32,306 bases of DNA from Lachnospiraceae bacterium (GCA_017396145.1 JAFQMS010000034.1:1-32306); one strand, 5' to 3'; positions 1 through 8,153 are shown, counted from the stretch's first letter. Notes: a model not told the origin generated them from the sequence alone. Translations and numbers: made by a program.

Positions 1-118
1 GCCTTCGAATTCAAAGGCAGTTAACTATAAAGTAGTTGCAACCTTATACTCAGACAATGGAGCAATTAAGGAATCGGAAGATATAGTAATATTTAATATT
101 TCTGATATTGATGTTTAA
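1..118 (+). CDS. C-terminal end of an unrecognised protein (partial)
   Basis: A reading frame is open from the left edge (frame starting at base 2) and ends with TAA at 116-118, giving 38 residues. The tail ends in an acidic, hydrophobic stretch (NISDIDV) and contains alternating beta-strand-like segments (YKVVATLY, DIVIFNI), so it could be the last strands of an extracellular beta-sandwich domain. A strong terminator hairpin starts two bases after the stop, which supports a genuine gene end. I do not recognise the family, and the rest lies outside the window. Confidence 0.6.
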   Translation, partial: PSNSKAVNYKVVATLYSDNGAIKESEDIVIFNISDIDV

Positions 119-119
119 T

Positions 120-153
120 AAAAAATGTGGACATTTTAGTGTCCACATTTTTT
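120..153. terminator. Bidirectional rho-independent terminator
   Basis: A 13-bp perfect stem (120-132 pairs with 141-153) with an 8-base loop has an A-run on the left and a T-run on the right. It therefore works in both directions. It sits between the partial plus-strand gene and the convergent GGDEF-EAL gene and probably ends both transcripts. Confidence 0.9.
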
Positions 154-168
154 ATTAAAGTAATAGGT

Positions 169-1686
169 TTATGGGAGTAAATTGCCTTCGTCATCACTAA
201 ATGTAGGATAAACCATGGAAGGTGTATAATTAGAACCAAGTATTTTAGCTCTCATTTCATCAAATTCTCTTAAAGGAATAGGCTTTGCAAAGAAGAAACC
301 CTGAGCAAAGTCACAACCAATTTGTAAGAGGTTATTAGCTTGTTCAATTGTTTCAACACCTTCTGCGATAACATTCTTATCCAATTCTTTAGCCATAGCA
401 TTAATATATCTTACAATTGTCAGACCATTTTCTGTAGTTAGACATGAGTTAAGGAATTTTCGGTCAAGTTTTATTTCGTCAACAGGAAAGTCCTTGATTA
501 TGTTAATTGGAGAGTTAAAACTTCCGTAGTTATCTACACATATCATAAATCCGGCTTCAGCCAACTGCTCAAGATTCTTCTTTATGTCAGGATTATTGTC
601 AGAAAATGCAATCTCAGCAAATTCAAGTTTAAGATACTTTGGAGATATTTTAAACTGTTCAGTTAATGAGATTAATTTATTAACAAATCCCGGGTGAGAA
701 AAATGAATAGGAGATATGTTAATGGAAACAGGTATTGGTTCTATATTGTTATCTATCCAATGTCGTATGGTTTTACAAGAATCTCTCCAAACATAGTGGT
801 CAAGTTTTATAATGAAATTATTGCGTTCAAACAGTGGAATAAACTGGAACGGAGAGAGAACACCTTTCTCAGGATGTTTCCAACGAACCAGACTCTCTGC
901 TGCCACAATCTGATGATTTCTAAGGTTTACAATTGGCTGCAAATATGTTAAGAACTGATTATGCTCAAGAGCATAATTCATATCTTTACCCATCTGTTTG
1001 TCGTTGATTAATTTTTGATGAAGTTCTTCAGTGTAAAATGCATAATTAGTTTCGCTGTCTTTAGTGATTGTACGTTTTGGAAGTTCAGCACATGCAATCA
1101 TCTGAGCAACATCTATTGTCTTATCAACAATTTTATATATACCAAATGCAAGATTGATTACAATATTTGATGAATAGTTCTTTAATATATCAGATAATAA
1201 GTCTGCAAGTGAAGTAGGCTCGTCGTCTTCATCACAACTTGAAACAATGGCGTACATATTATCTTTTAATTTTGCATAGTGGTATGAGTCACCTAATTTG
1301 TCAATGAGTGTGTCAGCAACATAAGTTATTATTTTGTCTCCTTCTTCAGGACCATACATAATATTAATTTGACGTAAATTGGATATTTCAAAAACAAGTA
1401 GTGCATAATTAGAGTCAGGATTATCTTGCAATAATTTTTTTAACTCTATATTAAACTTTGTTAAATTCTCTAGACCAGTAAGTTCATCATAGTAAGCAAT
1501 ACTCTTTAGTTGCTCAAATTCATCTTCAACCTGTTTTTTCGCATCAACAACTTCCGATATCTTTTGTTGAAAGTCTTCTGATTGAGCCTTAAGAAGTCGA
1601 ACTCTTTTTTTTGATGTATATAGAGTGGTTAATCCACTGGCCAAAATGGCGCAAGAAGCCGCCGTTATTGCATAAGTTAAAGCCAT
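169..1686 (-). CDS. Membrane-anchored GGDEF-EAL protein with degenerate GGDEF motif
   Basis: About 505 residues: one N-terminal transmembrane segment (about 3-25), a short charged coiled-coil linker, a GGDEF-fold domain (about 60-215) and an EAL domain (about 235-485). The signature GGDEF is replaced by KDNMY at 141-145, so diguanylate cyclase activity is unlikely. In the EAL domain the signature reads ESL (E264), and LExxE, the lysine after it and EGVE are kept. The usual DDFG is DNYG (D385, N386), losing one metal-binding aspartate. By family knowledge, EAL domains hydrolyse or bind cyclic di-GMP; this one may be a weak phosphodiesterase or a c-di-GMP receptor. The start is placed at 1686 because GGAG lies six bases upstream of that ATG. 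An in-frame ATG at 1698 overlaps that ribosome-binding site and has none of its own. Family certain, activity uncertain. Confidence 0.9.
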   Translation of the reverse strand: MALTYAITAASCAILASGLTTLYTSKKRVRLLKAQSEDFQQKISEVVDAKKQVEDEFEQLKSIAYYDELTGLENLTKFNIELKKLLQDNPDSNYALLVFEISNLRQINIMYGPEEGDKIITYVADTLIDKLGDSYHYAKLKDNMYAIVSSCDEDDEPTSLADLLSDILKNYSSNIVINLAFGIYKIVDKTIDVAQMIACAELPKRTITKDSETNYAFYTEELHQKLINDKQMGKDMNYALEHNQFLTYLQPIVNLRNHQIVAAESLVRWKHPEKGVLSPFQFIPLFERNNFIIKLDHYVWRDSCKTIRHWIDNNIEPIPVSINISPIHFSHPGFVNKLISLTEQFKISPKYLKLEFAEIAFSDNNPDIKKNLEQLAEAGFMICVDNYGSFNSPINIIKDFPVDEIKLDRKFLNSCLTTENGLTIVRYINAMAKELDKNVIAEGVETIEQANNLLQIGCDFAQGFFFAKPIPLREFDEMRAKILGSNYTPSMVYPTFSDDEGNLLP

Positions 1687-1829
1687 AGTAATCTCCATTC
1701 ATATGTATGTATAATTTCAGTGTTTCAGTGTAAATACATATAGTACTATTTTACCACATTATGCGTACTAAGAAAAGAAGAAACTATAAAAGTTTATTAT
1801 TTTTATTAAGTTGTATAAATCTGTAAGGA

Positions 1830-1858
1830 TTGAAATGTATAGTAAGGAATGATAGAAT
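1830..1858 (+). promoter_or_regulatory. Sigma-A-type promoter for the DUF2752 gene
   Basis: TTGAAA (1830-1835) and TAGAAT (1853-1858) are separated by exactly 17 bases, about 60 bases upstream of the DUF2752 start. Match to the housekeeping consensus is 5/6 and 5/6. Confidence 0.65.
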
Positions 1859-1920
1859 AAACTAAATTTATCATATCTTTTTACATTTACATAGAATTAT
1901 TGATAAAAAAGAGGATTAAT

Positions 1921-2331
1921 ATGAAGATACATGTTGACAGAAAAAAAAGAATAAATAAGTTGTTGAAGGGCTTTGGAATTGTTTTATGTATAGGGGTTAT
2001 TTATTATTTATTTGTTATGATAACAGATATAAAGGTTCCATGTTTTTTTAACTTAATAACAGGCTTATACTGTCCTGGATGTGGCATTAGTAGAATGTGT
2101 ATTTCCATAATTAATCTTGATTTTAAAGCGGCATTTTCCTATAATCCATTGGTTTTTTGCCTATTACCTTTTTTTGCTTTCGAGGGTATTTATTCTGGTA
2201 TTGAATATGTAAAAACAGGTAGTTCGTATCCGGGCAAAATCAGAAAAGTAATTTGGATGATAGTGGCTATTGTTGTAGTTGTTTTTGGAATACTTAGAAA
2301 TATTAATAGTTTTTCTATTCTTAGTCCATAG
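1921..2331 (+). CDS. DUF2752 family small membrane protein
   Basis: 136 residues with three predicted transmembrane segments (about 17-35, 78-98 and 113-130). The family signature CPGCG lies at 51-55, followed by a Ser-Arg and the LDFKAAFSYNP segment typical of DUF2752. No biochemical function is established for the family; the paired cysteines might bind a metal or form a disulfide, but this is inference. The ATG at 1921 is chosen because GAGG at 1911-1914 sits six bases before it; an upstream in-frame TTG at 1900 has no ribosome-binding site. It is a single-gene unit with its own promoter, and a hairpin follows between it and the convergent copper ATPase gene. Confidence 0.88.
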   Translation: MKIHVDRKKRINKLLKGFGIVLCIGVIYYLFVMITDIKVPCFFNLITGLYCPGCGISRMCISIINLDFKAAFSYNPLVFCLLPFFAFEGIYSGIEYVKTGSSYPGKIRKVIWMIVAIVVVVFGILRNINSFSILSP

Positions 2332-2368
2332 AGTTTTAAAAGAAACACAGTTTAATATAATAGTAAAC

Positions 2369-2395
2369 AAGCAACGGCTTGAACAACCGTTGCTT
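2369..2395. terminator. Hairpin terminator between convergent genes
   Basis: A 9-bp perfect stem (2369-2377 with 2387-2395) and 9-base loop lie between the DUF2752 stop and the copA stop. The T-rich tract after it on the plus strand is interrupted, so termination is probable rather than certain. It could serve both genes. Confidence 0.7.
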
Positions 2396-2403
2396 GCATT
2401 TTA

Positions 2404-2607
2404 TTATTGGATAACTTTATATCCTTGTTCTTCAATTGTTTTAATTATAAGTTCTGTAGAAACCTCGTTATCTGAGATTATAGTAGCAGTACCCGTTTCA
2501 TGACTTACAATTGCTTCTTTAACACCTTCTAAATCTTCTAAGCATTTCTTTACACGTCCTTCACAGTGCATACACATCATACCTTCAACTTTAAGTGTTT
2601 TCTCCAT
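2404..2607 (-). CDS. copZ: Possible internally initiated CopZ-like copper chaperone (nested in copA frame)
   Basis: Inside the copA frame the codon for residue 767 is an ATG preceded, nine bases upstream, by GGAG (within AAGGAG). Initiation there would yield a free 67-residue HMA protein (MEKTLKVEGMMCMHC...), the normal size and sequence layout of CopZ. The preceding linker looks like read-through of a former intergenic region. What is seen is the site and frame; that the short product is made is inference. The alternative is that the domain exists only as the C-terminal part of CopA. Confidence 0.5.
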   Translation of the reverse strand: MEKTLKVEGMMCMHCEGRVKKCLEDLEGVKEAIVSHETGTATIISDNEVSTELIIKTIEEQGYKVIQ

Positions 2608-4905
2608 AGTTTTATTCTCCTTTTTATTAAAATTATTATTTTTGATTCTTTTATCTTTGGCACTACTTTTTATATTAATAAGATTTAATCGTAGTGCATT
2701 AGTTACTACACAAAAACTTGATAAACTCATAGCAGCAGCACCAAACATTGGATTAAGTTGCAGATTAAATATTGGTATCCATATTCCGGCTGCAAGTGGA
2801 ATACCAATGGTATTATATATAAATGCCCAGAAAAGATTTTCATGAATATTTTTTAATACAGCGCGGCTAAGGCGAATTGCGCAAGGCACATCACTTAGTG
2901 AACTTTTCATTAATACCACATCAGCAGCATCAATGGCAATATCAGTGCCAGCACCAATAGCGATTCCTATATCGGCACTTGTTAGTGCAGGAGCATCATT
3001 TATACCATCGCCAACCATTGCAGTTTTTCCTTTTTTCTTTAAATCTCTAATTACTTTTTCCTTGCCTGCAGGTAATACTCCGGCAATTACTTCGTCAACT
3101 CCTGTAAGTTCTTTAATAGCATTAGCAGTTTGTATGTTATCCCCAGTTAACATTACAACATAAAGCCCCATATTCTTTAATTCACTAATGGCTTCCCGGC
3201 TGTCTTCTTTAACAGTATCAGCTACTGCAATAATACCTTGCAATTCGTTATCCTTGGCAAAGAATAATACAGTTTTCCCCTTTTTAGCATAATTTTCTGC
3301 AATTTCTTTAATGTTATCAGACACTTTAATTTTGTTTTCTATAAATTTTAAATTGCCACCAATAATAGTTGAATTGTTAATTGTTGCCTGTAGACCATTA
3401 CCTGGAATTGCATTGTAATCTGTGCTGTCCAAAAGCAATAAGTTCTTTTCTTTAGCTTTATTAACAATTGCTTTTGCAAGGGGATGTTCGCTTTTTATTT
3501 CTAGAGAGTATGCAATAGATAAAAGTTCTTCTTCAGTAATATGGTCACATGGTGTAATATCAGTTACTTTTGGTTCACCGCATGTAATGGTTCCTGTTTT
3601 ATCTAAAGCAATAATCTGTGTTTTACCAGTGGCTTCTAAAGAAGAAGCTGTTTTAAAAAGAATACCATTCTTTGCACCAACACCACTGCCAACCATTATT
3701 GCAACAGGAGTAGCAAGTCCTAATGCACAAGGACAACTAATTACCAGAACTGAGATTGCTCTAGCAAGAGCAAAACCAAGGGATTGTCCACAAATCATCC
3801 ATATGGTAGCAGTGATTATTGCTATACAGATTACAATCGGTACAAATACTCCGGATACTTTATCAGCAGCTTTTGCTATTGGAGCTTTTGTTGCAGAGGC
3901 ATCACTTACCATCTTAATTATCTGAGAAAGAATAGTATCTTCGCTTGTTTTTGTTGCCTGACATTTTACATAACCATAACTATTAATTGTTGCAGCATAT
4001 ACATGATCACCTTTTTTCTTATCTACAGGAATACTTTCTCCTGTAAGAGCAGATTCATTAGCAGCACAATTGCCTTCGATAATAATTGCATCAGTGGCAA
4101 AACTTTCTCCCTGTTTTACAACAAAGATATCATCTTTTTTGATTTCGTCGGCAGGAATAATTATTTCTTCATTATTTCTTATAATAGTAGCAGTTTTAGG
4201 CTTCATTGCTATAAGACCTTTTAAAGCACTTGTTGTTTTACCTTTAGAACGGGCTTCTAGCATCTTGCCTACAGTGATTAACGCAAGAATCATTGCAGCT
4301 GATTCAAAATAGAATTCGTGAGCATAGTTTGCCACATCAGATAGGTTACCTTTAGTAACAGCAACTGTCATTGCAAATAGAATATATACACTGTATATAA
4401 ATGATGCACCGCTTCCCATAGCTACCAGTGTATCCATATTAGGTGCTTTGTTAATTACTGCTTTTACTCCACTAATAAAAAACTGCTGGTTAATAACCAT
4501 AACAATAATAGCAAGGAGCATCTGTGTAATTCCAAGTGCAATATAATTGTTGACAAACACTGCAGGGAGGGGAAGATTAAGCATAGAATGTCCCATAGAA
4601 AAATACATAAGGACAACTAAAAAGATTAAAGAAGACAATAAGCGTTTCTTTAATCTTGGAGTTTCGGTATCTGTAAAGGAGTCATCTTTTTTTGTGGTAG
4701 AGGTGTCAGATTGTAAACTGGCGTTGTAACCAGCATTTTCAACAGCTTCAATTATATCTTTTGATGACGCTGTTCCTTCAACAGCCATAGAATTAGTGAG
4801 AAGGTTAACAGAGCATGCATTTACACCTTCTAATTTTGATACTGCCTTTTCAACACGGGTAGAGCAGGCAGCACAACTCATACCAGTTACATTATAATGT
4901 TCCAT
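2404..4905 (-). CDS. copA: Cu(I)-translocating P1B-type ATPase with C-terminal chaperone-like HMA domain
   Basis: 833 residues. An N-terminal heavy-metal-associated domain carries GMSCAAC (Cys11, Cys14). Eight transmembrane helices are expected. Motifs in order: TGES actuator loop, CPC metal site (391-393), phosphorylation site DKTGT (D435), SEHPLA nucleotide-binding motif and GDGINDAP hinge. YN in helix 7 and MxxSS in helix 8 are the Cu(I)-specific P1B-1 signature, so the role is ATP-driven copper(I) export. Unusually, after a Lys/Asn-rich linker (about 738-766) there is a second full HMA domain with MCMHC (Cys778, Cys781), like a free CopZ chaperone. The ribosome-binding site at the 4905 ATG is weak and no better in-frame start exists before a TAG stop. 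The gene lies 64 bases downstream of the DtxR-type regulator on the same strand, so the two may be co-transcribed. Confidence 0.95.
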   Translation of the reverse strand: MEHYNVTGMSCAACSTRVEKAVSKLEGVNACSVNLLTNSMAVEGTASSKDIIEAVENAGYNASLQSDTSTTKKDDSFTDTETPRLKKRLLSSLIFLVVLMYFSMGHSMLNLPLPAVFVNNYIALGITQMLLAIIVMVINQQFFISGVKAVINKAPNMDTLVAMGSGASFIYSVYILFAMTVAVTKGNLSDVANYAHEFYFESAAMILALITVGKMLEARSKGKTTSALKGLIAMKPKTATIIRNNEEIIIPADEIKKDDIFVVKQGESFATDAIIIEGNCAANESALTGESIPVDKKKGDHVYAATINSYGYVKCQATKTSEDTILSQIIKMVSDASATKAPIAKAADKVSGVFVPIVICIAIITATIWMICGQSLGFALARAISVLVISCPCALGLATPVAIMVGSGVGAKNGILFKTASSLEATGKTQIIALDKTGTITCGEPKVTDITPCDHITEEELLSIAYSLEIKSEHPLAKAIVNKAKEKNLLLLDSTDYNAIPGNGLQATINNSTIIGGNLKFIENKIKVSDNIKEIAENYAKKGKTVLFFAKDNELQGIIAVADTVKEDSREAISELKNMGLYVVMLTGDNIQTANAIKELTGVDEVIAGVLPAGKEKVIRDLKKKGKTAMVGDGINDAPALTSADIGIAIGAGTDIAIDAADVVLMKSSLSDVPCAIRLSRAVLKNIHENLFWAFIYNTIGIPLAAGIWIPIFNLQLNPMFGAAAMSLSSFCVVTNALRLNLINIKSSAKDKRIKNNNFNKKENKTMEKTLKVEGMMCMHCEGRVKKCLEDLEGVKEAIVSHETGTATIISDNEVSTELIIKTIEEQGYKVIQ

Positions 4906-4969
4906 AATAATGATATCATTACAGCACTAGGTGCGTGAGTATCCTTTCTATTAATAAAATATTGGAGGT

Positions 4970-5359
4970 TTAGTTATGGGAAACACTTGAGAAGTATTTC
5001 TTTATTGCTTCATATGTTTCCTCGCTTAAATCATGTTCGATTTTACATGCATCTTCATAAGCAACTTCTTCGCTTACGCCGATACTTATTAGCCAACCAG
5101 ATAAAAGAGTGTGGCGTTCTAATGTTTTATCAGCTAATTCTTTACCTGACTCTGTTAGATGGATATATCCGTTATCGTTAACAGTAATGTAGTTTTTGCT
5201 GCGAAGATTCTTCATGGCTATACTTACACTTGGTTTTGAATAATGTAGTTCATTGGCAATATCAATAGAACGAACCTGACCTAGTTTGTTAGTAAGTTTA
5301 AGAATAGTTTCAAGATAATCTTCTATAGATTCAGTTGAACGATGTTTGCTATTAGTCAT
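4970..5359 (-). CDS. DtxR/MntR-family metal-dependent transcriptional regulator
   Basis: 129 residues. An N-terminal winged helix-turn-helix (about 10-70; the recognition helix region contains HYSKPSVSIAMKNL) is followed by a metal-binding and dimerisation helix region with HTLLSGWL and CKIEHDLSEE, as in MntR/IdeR. It lacks the SH3-like third domain of full DtxR, so it is of the short MntR type. Divergent placement from feoA, and two DtxR-like inverted repeats at the feo genes, point to Fe(II)-responsive repression of feo; a manganese sensor is the alternative. The start is supported by GGAG seven bases upstream. Confidence 0.9.
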   Translation of the reverse strand: MTNSKHRSTESIEDYLETILKLTNKLGQVRSIDIANELHYSKPSVSIAMKNLRSKNYITVNDNGYIHLTESGKELADKTLERHTLLSGWLISIGVSEEVAYEDACKIEHDLSEETYEAIKKYFSSVSHN

Positions 5360-5399
5360 TATAAGTCTCCATAAAATAATTCATAAATTCCTATGTAAA

Positions 5400-5428
5400 A
5401 TCATAACATTTAATTGGGTGAATAGCAA
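5400..5428 (-). promoter_or_regulatory. Promoter for the DtxR-family regulator
   Basis: Read on the minus strand, TTGCTA (5423-5428) and TATGAT (5400-5405) are spaced by 17 bases, about 40 bases upstream of the regulator start. It is divergent from the feoA promoter. Confidence 0.6.
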
Positions 5429-5474
5429 TATTTTACGTGGTAAAAAGAAATTAAAAAAAAATGGTAAAAAAAAC

Positions 5475-5503
5475 TTGACAAAAAAATAACAGTGTAGTAA
5501 ACT
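5475..5503 (+). promoter_or_regulatory. feoAB promoter
   Basis: A perfect -35 TTGACA (5475-5480), a 17-base spacer and -10 TAAACT (5498-5503). The DtxR-like operator starts ten bases after the -10, so it covers the expected transcription start. That is the classic arrangement for repression by an iron-loaded regulator. Confidence 0.85.
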
Positions 5504-5513
5504 TCATATGGAG

Positions 5514-5532
5514 TTAGGGGTGACTAACCTAT
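5514..5532 (+). promoter_or_regulatory. DtxR/IdeR-type iron box at the feoA promoter
   Basis: The imperfect inverted repeat TTAGGggtgaCTAACCTat agrees with the published 19-bp DtxR/IdeR consensus at 14 of 19 positions by my count. Its core is TTAG-N6-CTAA. It overlaps the transcription start region of feoA and is the likely binding site of the divergent regulator. Confidence 0.75.
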
Positions 5533-5584
5533 GAAAAGTTCTTATAAGCTGACTCTTTGCAGCATATAGAAAGGAGAGATACGG

Positions 5585-5797
5585 ATGAATTTGCTTGATG
5601 CTATTGATGGTGAAGAATACATTATTAAAGATATTTTAACTGATGATGAAGAACTTAATTCATTTTTATTTTCTCTTGGCTGTTATAGTGGAGAGCCAAT
5701 TACTGTAGTAACTCATAAGAAAAATGGTTGTGTTGTTTCTATAAAAGATGCCAGATATAATATTGATAACGAATTGGCAAGAGCAATTGGTATCTAG
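5585..5797 (+). CDS. feoA: FeoA, ferrous iron transport accessory protein
   Basis: 70 residues forming a single small SH3-like beta-barrel of the FeoA type. The segment LFSLGCYSGEPITVV matches the usual LxxLGxxxGxxIxVV core, and NIDNELARAIGI the C-terminal strand. FeoA is a cytosolic accessory of FeoB needed for Fe(II) uptake. AAGGAG at 5571-5576 sets the start. First gene of the feo operon under an iron-box promoter; 141 bases separate it from the chosen feoB start, with a second iron-box-like repeat in between. Confidence 0.92.
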   Translation: MNLLDAIDGEEYIIKDILTDDEELNSFLFSLGCYSGEPITVVTHKKNGCVVSIKDARYNIDNELARAIGI

Positions 5798-5843
5798 TGT
5801 ATTCTGGATTCATAAATTCTAATTTTAAAATATGTATAAAATA

Positions 5844-5876
5844 AAGGTTCTATAATTAGAACTTTCTATTTTATTA
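5844..5876 (+). terminator. AT-rich hairpin between feoA and feoB (possible attenuator)
   Basis: A 9-bp stem (5844-5852 with 5857-5865, one G-U) with a TAAT loop is followed by an interrupted T-rich tract. It is weak as a terminator. It could reduce feoB transcription relative to feoA, or simply process the message. The loop also creates a TATAAT (5851-5856), but no matching -35 is present. Confidence 0.35.
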
Positions 5877-5880
5877 AGCG

Positions 5881-5896
5881 GTTAGCGTACACTAAC
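5881..5896 (+). promoter_or_regulatory. Second DtxR-like inverted repeat upstream of feoB
   Basis: GTTAG-N6-CTAAC is a perfect 5-bp inverted repeat with the same TTAG-N6-CTAA core and spacing as the operator before feoA. It lies about 40 bases before the feoB start. It could be a second binding site acting as an internal roadblock or serving a cryptic promoter. Confidence 0.55.
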
Positions 5897-5938
5897 TGAA
5901 TCGAATTTTTAATTGTTCGATTAAGAATGGAGGAAAAA

Positions 5939-7930
5939 ATGAGAATTGCATTAACAGGTAATCCTAACAGCGGAAAGACATCTATGTATAACGCATTGAC
6001 AGGAAAAAATGAGAAAGTTGGTAATTGGGCGGGTGTAACTGTTGAAAGAAAGGAAAGTCCTATTAAAAAGAACTATTCTTTAGGCAAAGAGTTAATTGCC
6101 GTTGATTTGCCTGGTGCGTATTCTATGTCACCATTTACATCAGAAGAAAGTATTACAAGTGGCTATGTTAAGAATGAAAATCCTGATGTTATCATTAATA
6201 TTGTAGATGCTACTAATCTTAGTAGAAGTTTATTCTTTACAACCCAGTTGTTAGAACTTGGAATTCCTGTTGTTGTTGCCCTTAACAAGAGTGACATTAA
6301 TGAGAAAAAAGATACTAAGATTAATGTGGATGAACTCTCTAAGAAACTTTTATGTCCTGTAATTGAAACAGTATCTACAGTTACTAATGAAAGTGGTCTT
6401 GAGGAGTTGATGGCTAAGGCGGTATCATTAGTTGGGGAAGGGCAAAGTGCTCCTTACAATCAGGAGAATGTTGATTTGACTGATAAAAATGCGGTGGTTG
6501 AAGCTGACAAGAAACGTTTTAAGTTTGTTAATGATATTGTAAAGAGTGTTGAAAAGAGAAAAGTTGCAACGAAAGATAAGAACATAAATGATAAAATCGA
6601 TAATATTCTTACTAATCCGTTTGCAGGTATATTTATTTTTGCAGTTGTTATGTGGTTTGTATTCTGGGTATCTCAAGCATGGCTTGGACCTGTTATTGCA
6701 GACTGGCTTTGTGGATACATTGATCAGTTTGGTGGCTTTATCGAAGGTAAAGTGGCAGATGTGGCTCCTATCTTACAGACTATATTAATCGATGGTATTA
6801 TTGGTGGTGTTGGAGCTGTAGTTGGTTTCCTTCCACTTGTAATGATAATGTATTTCTTACTTGCACTATTAGAAGATTGCGGATATATGGCTCGTGTAAG
6901 TGTAGTGTTAGACCCTATATTTAAAAGAGTAGGTCTTTCAGGAAAGTCTATAATTCCACTTGTTATAGGTACAGGTTGTTCAATTCCTGGTATTATGGCT
7001 TGTCGTACGATTCGTGATGAGAGAGAGCGCAGAGCAACAGCAATGCTTACACCATTTATTCCATGTGGTGCTAAGATTCCAGTTATTGCACTTTTTGCAG
7101 GAGCATTTTTCCCTGAATCAAATTGGGTATCACCAGTTGTATATTTTGTAGGAATACTTTTAGTATTGTTAGGTGGAATTCTTGTAAAGACCATTACAAG
7201 ATATAAATATAGAAAATCATTCTTTATTATTGAACTTCCTGATTATAAAGCACCAAGTTTGCTTGGTGCAATAGGTACAATGTTGCAAAGAGGTAAATCA
7301 TACATAATTAAGGCGGGTACAATTATCCTTGTATGTAATGCCATTGTTAGTATTATGGCTTCATATACTTGGACTTTTAAGGAAGCAGCAAATCCAAGCG
7401 ATTCTATTCTTGCACAAATAGCGTCACCATTTGCAGTATTATTAGTTCCACTTGGATTTGGTATGTGGCAACTTGCCGCAGCAGCAATTACAGGATTCAT
7501 TGCCAAGGAAGAAGTTGTTGGTACATTAGGTGCGGTATTTGCCCTTAGCACCATTAACGAAGACTTTGAACTTCTTGAAGCCGGTATGGGTGCCGGTGAA
7601 GCAATGTTTGGTATTACAGCAGTAGCAGCATTGGCATATCTTATGTTTAACCTTTATACACCACCTTGTTTTGCAGCAATAGGTGCAATGAACTCAGAAA
7701 TTAAATCAAAGAAATGGTTATTTGCAGGTGTTGGTCTTCAGTTTGCAGTTGGATATATTGTAGCTTTCCTTGTATATCAGATTGGTACACCAATTGTATA
7801 TGGTAAGGTTGGAGAAGGATTGATTCCAGGACTTATAGGAGTTTTTGTTGTAATAGCAATTATTATTACACTTGCCATACGTTCTAATGTTAAAGTTGCA
7901 AAGGAATACGATAATAAATTAGTTAAATAA
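5939..7930 (+). CDS. feoB: FeoB, GTP-dependent ferrous iron transporter
   Basis: 663 residues. The N-terminal G domain has the P-loop GNPNSGKT (7-14), the G2 region WAGVTVE, G3 DLPGAYS and G4 NKSD. A helical spacer domain follows, then a membrane domain with the paired Gate regions and the conserved GTGCSIPG and PFIPCGAKIP segments carrying the Cys thought to act in the iron pore. It takes up Fe(II) across the cytoplasmic membrane. It is shorter than E. coli FeoB (773 residues), as in many Firmicutes. The start is placed at 5939: GGAGG (5929-5933) lies five bases before this ATG, whereas the upstream ATG at 5927 overlaps the Shine-Dalgarno itself. The sequence MRIALTGN is the usual FeoB beginning. 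Confidence 0.96.
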   Translation: MRIALTGNPNSGKTSMYNALTGKNEKVGNWAGVTVERKESPIKKNYSLGKELIAVDLPGAYSMSPFTSEESITSGYVKNENPDVIINIVDATNLSRSLFFTTQLLELGIPVVVALNKSDINEKKDTKINVDELSKKLLCPVIETVSTVTNESGLEELMAKAVSLVGEGQSAPYNQENVDLTDKNAVVEADKKRFKFVNDIVKSVEKRKVATKDKNINDKIDNILTNPFAGIFIFAVVMWFVFWVSQAWLGPVIADWLCGYIDQFGGFIEGKVADVAPILQTILIDGIIGGVGAVVGFLPLVMIMYFLLALLEDCGYMARVSVVLDPIFKRVGLSGKSIIPLVIGTGCSIPGIMACRTIRDERERRATAMLTPFIPCGAKIPVIALFAGAFFPESNWVSPVVYFVGILLVLLGGILVKTITRYKYRKSFFIIELPDYKAPSLLGAIGTMLQRGKSYIIKAGTIILVCNAIVSIMASYTWTFKEAANPSDSILAQIASPFAVLLVPLGFGMWQLAAAAITGFIAKEEVVGTLGAVFALSTINEDFELLEAGMGAGEAMFGITAVAALAYLMFNLYTPPCFAAIGAMNSEIKSKKWLFAGVGLQFAVGYIVAFLVYQIGTPIVYGKVGEGLIPGLIGVFVVIAIIITLAIRSNVKVAKEYDNKLVK

Positions 7931-7962
7931 TAGATAGTTATAACAGTGATTGGAGGTGCACC

Positions 7963-8139
7963 ATGGAAAATCTTATTGTAAGTATTATACTTATTGTGAT
8001 TTTGGGTACTGCTATAGGATATATCATTAAAGAAAAGAAAAAAGGTACCAGATGTATTGGATGCCCTGCTGCCGGGAATTGTAAAAATGCCAGACAGTGC
8101 AAATGTCACCAATTGTCAAATGACAATGATTGTATATAA
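7963..8139 (+). CDS. FeoB-associated Cys-rich membrane protein
   Basis: 58 residues: one N-terminal transmembrane helix (about 4-22), a lysine-rich turn, and a cytosolic tail with six cysteines (31, 34, 40, 46, 48, 57) in CxxC and CxC patterns. GGAGG precedes the ATG by six bases, and it starts 32 bases after feoB. Size, topology and position match the small Cys-rich proteins often encoded after feoB in Firmicutes, a functional counterpart of FeoC. The cysteines may bind iron or an Fe-S cluster; that is inference. Confidence 0.85.
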   Translation: MENLIVSIILIVILGTAIGYIIKEKKKGTRCIGCPAAGNCKNARQCKCHQLSNDNDCI

Positions 8140-8153
8140 TAATATTGGTTTAT

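Noticed and set aside
2164-4312. Long plus-strand frames opposite copA
   Set aside because: They lie antisense to a fully conserved P-type ATPase, lack ribosome-binding sites and show no family motifs; they are shadows of the real gene.
4909-4920. AATGATATCATT palindrome before copA as a copper-regulator operator
   Set aside because: It does not match the CopY (TACAnnTGTA) motif or the GC-rich CsoR sites as I know them, and short AT palindromes are expected by chance in this composition.
5824-5856. A separate feoB promoter using TATAAT at 5851
   Set aside because: No acceptable -35 lies at 16-18 bases, and the TATAAT is part of a hairpin stem and loop.
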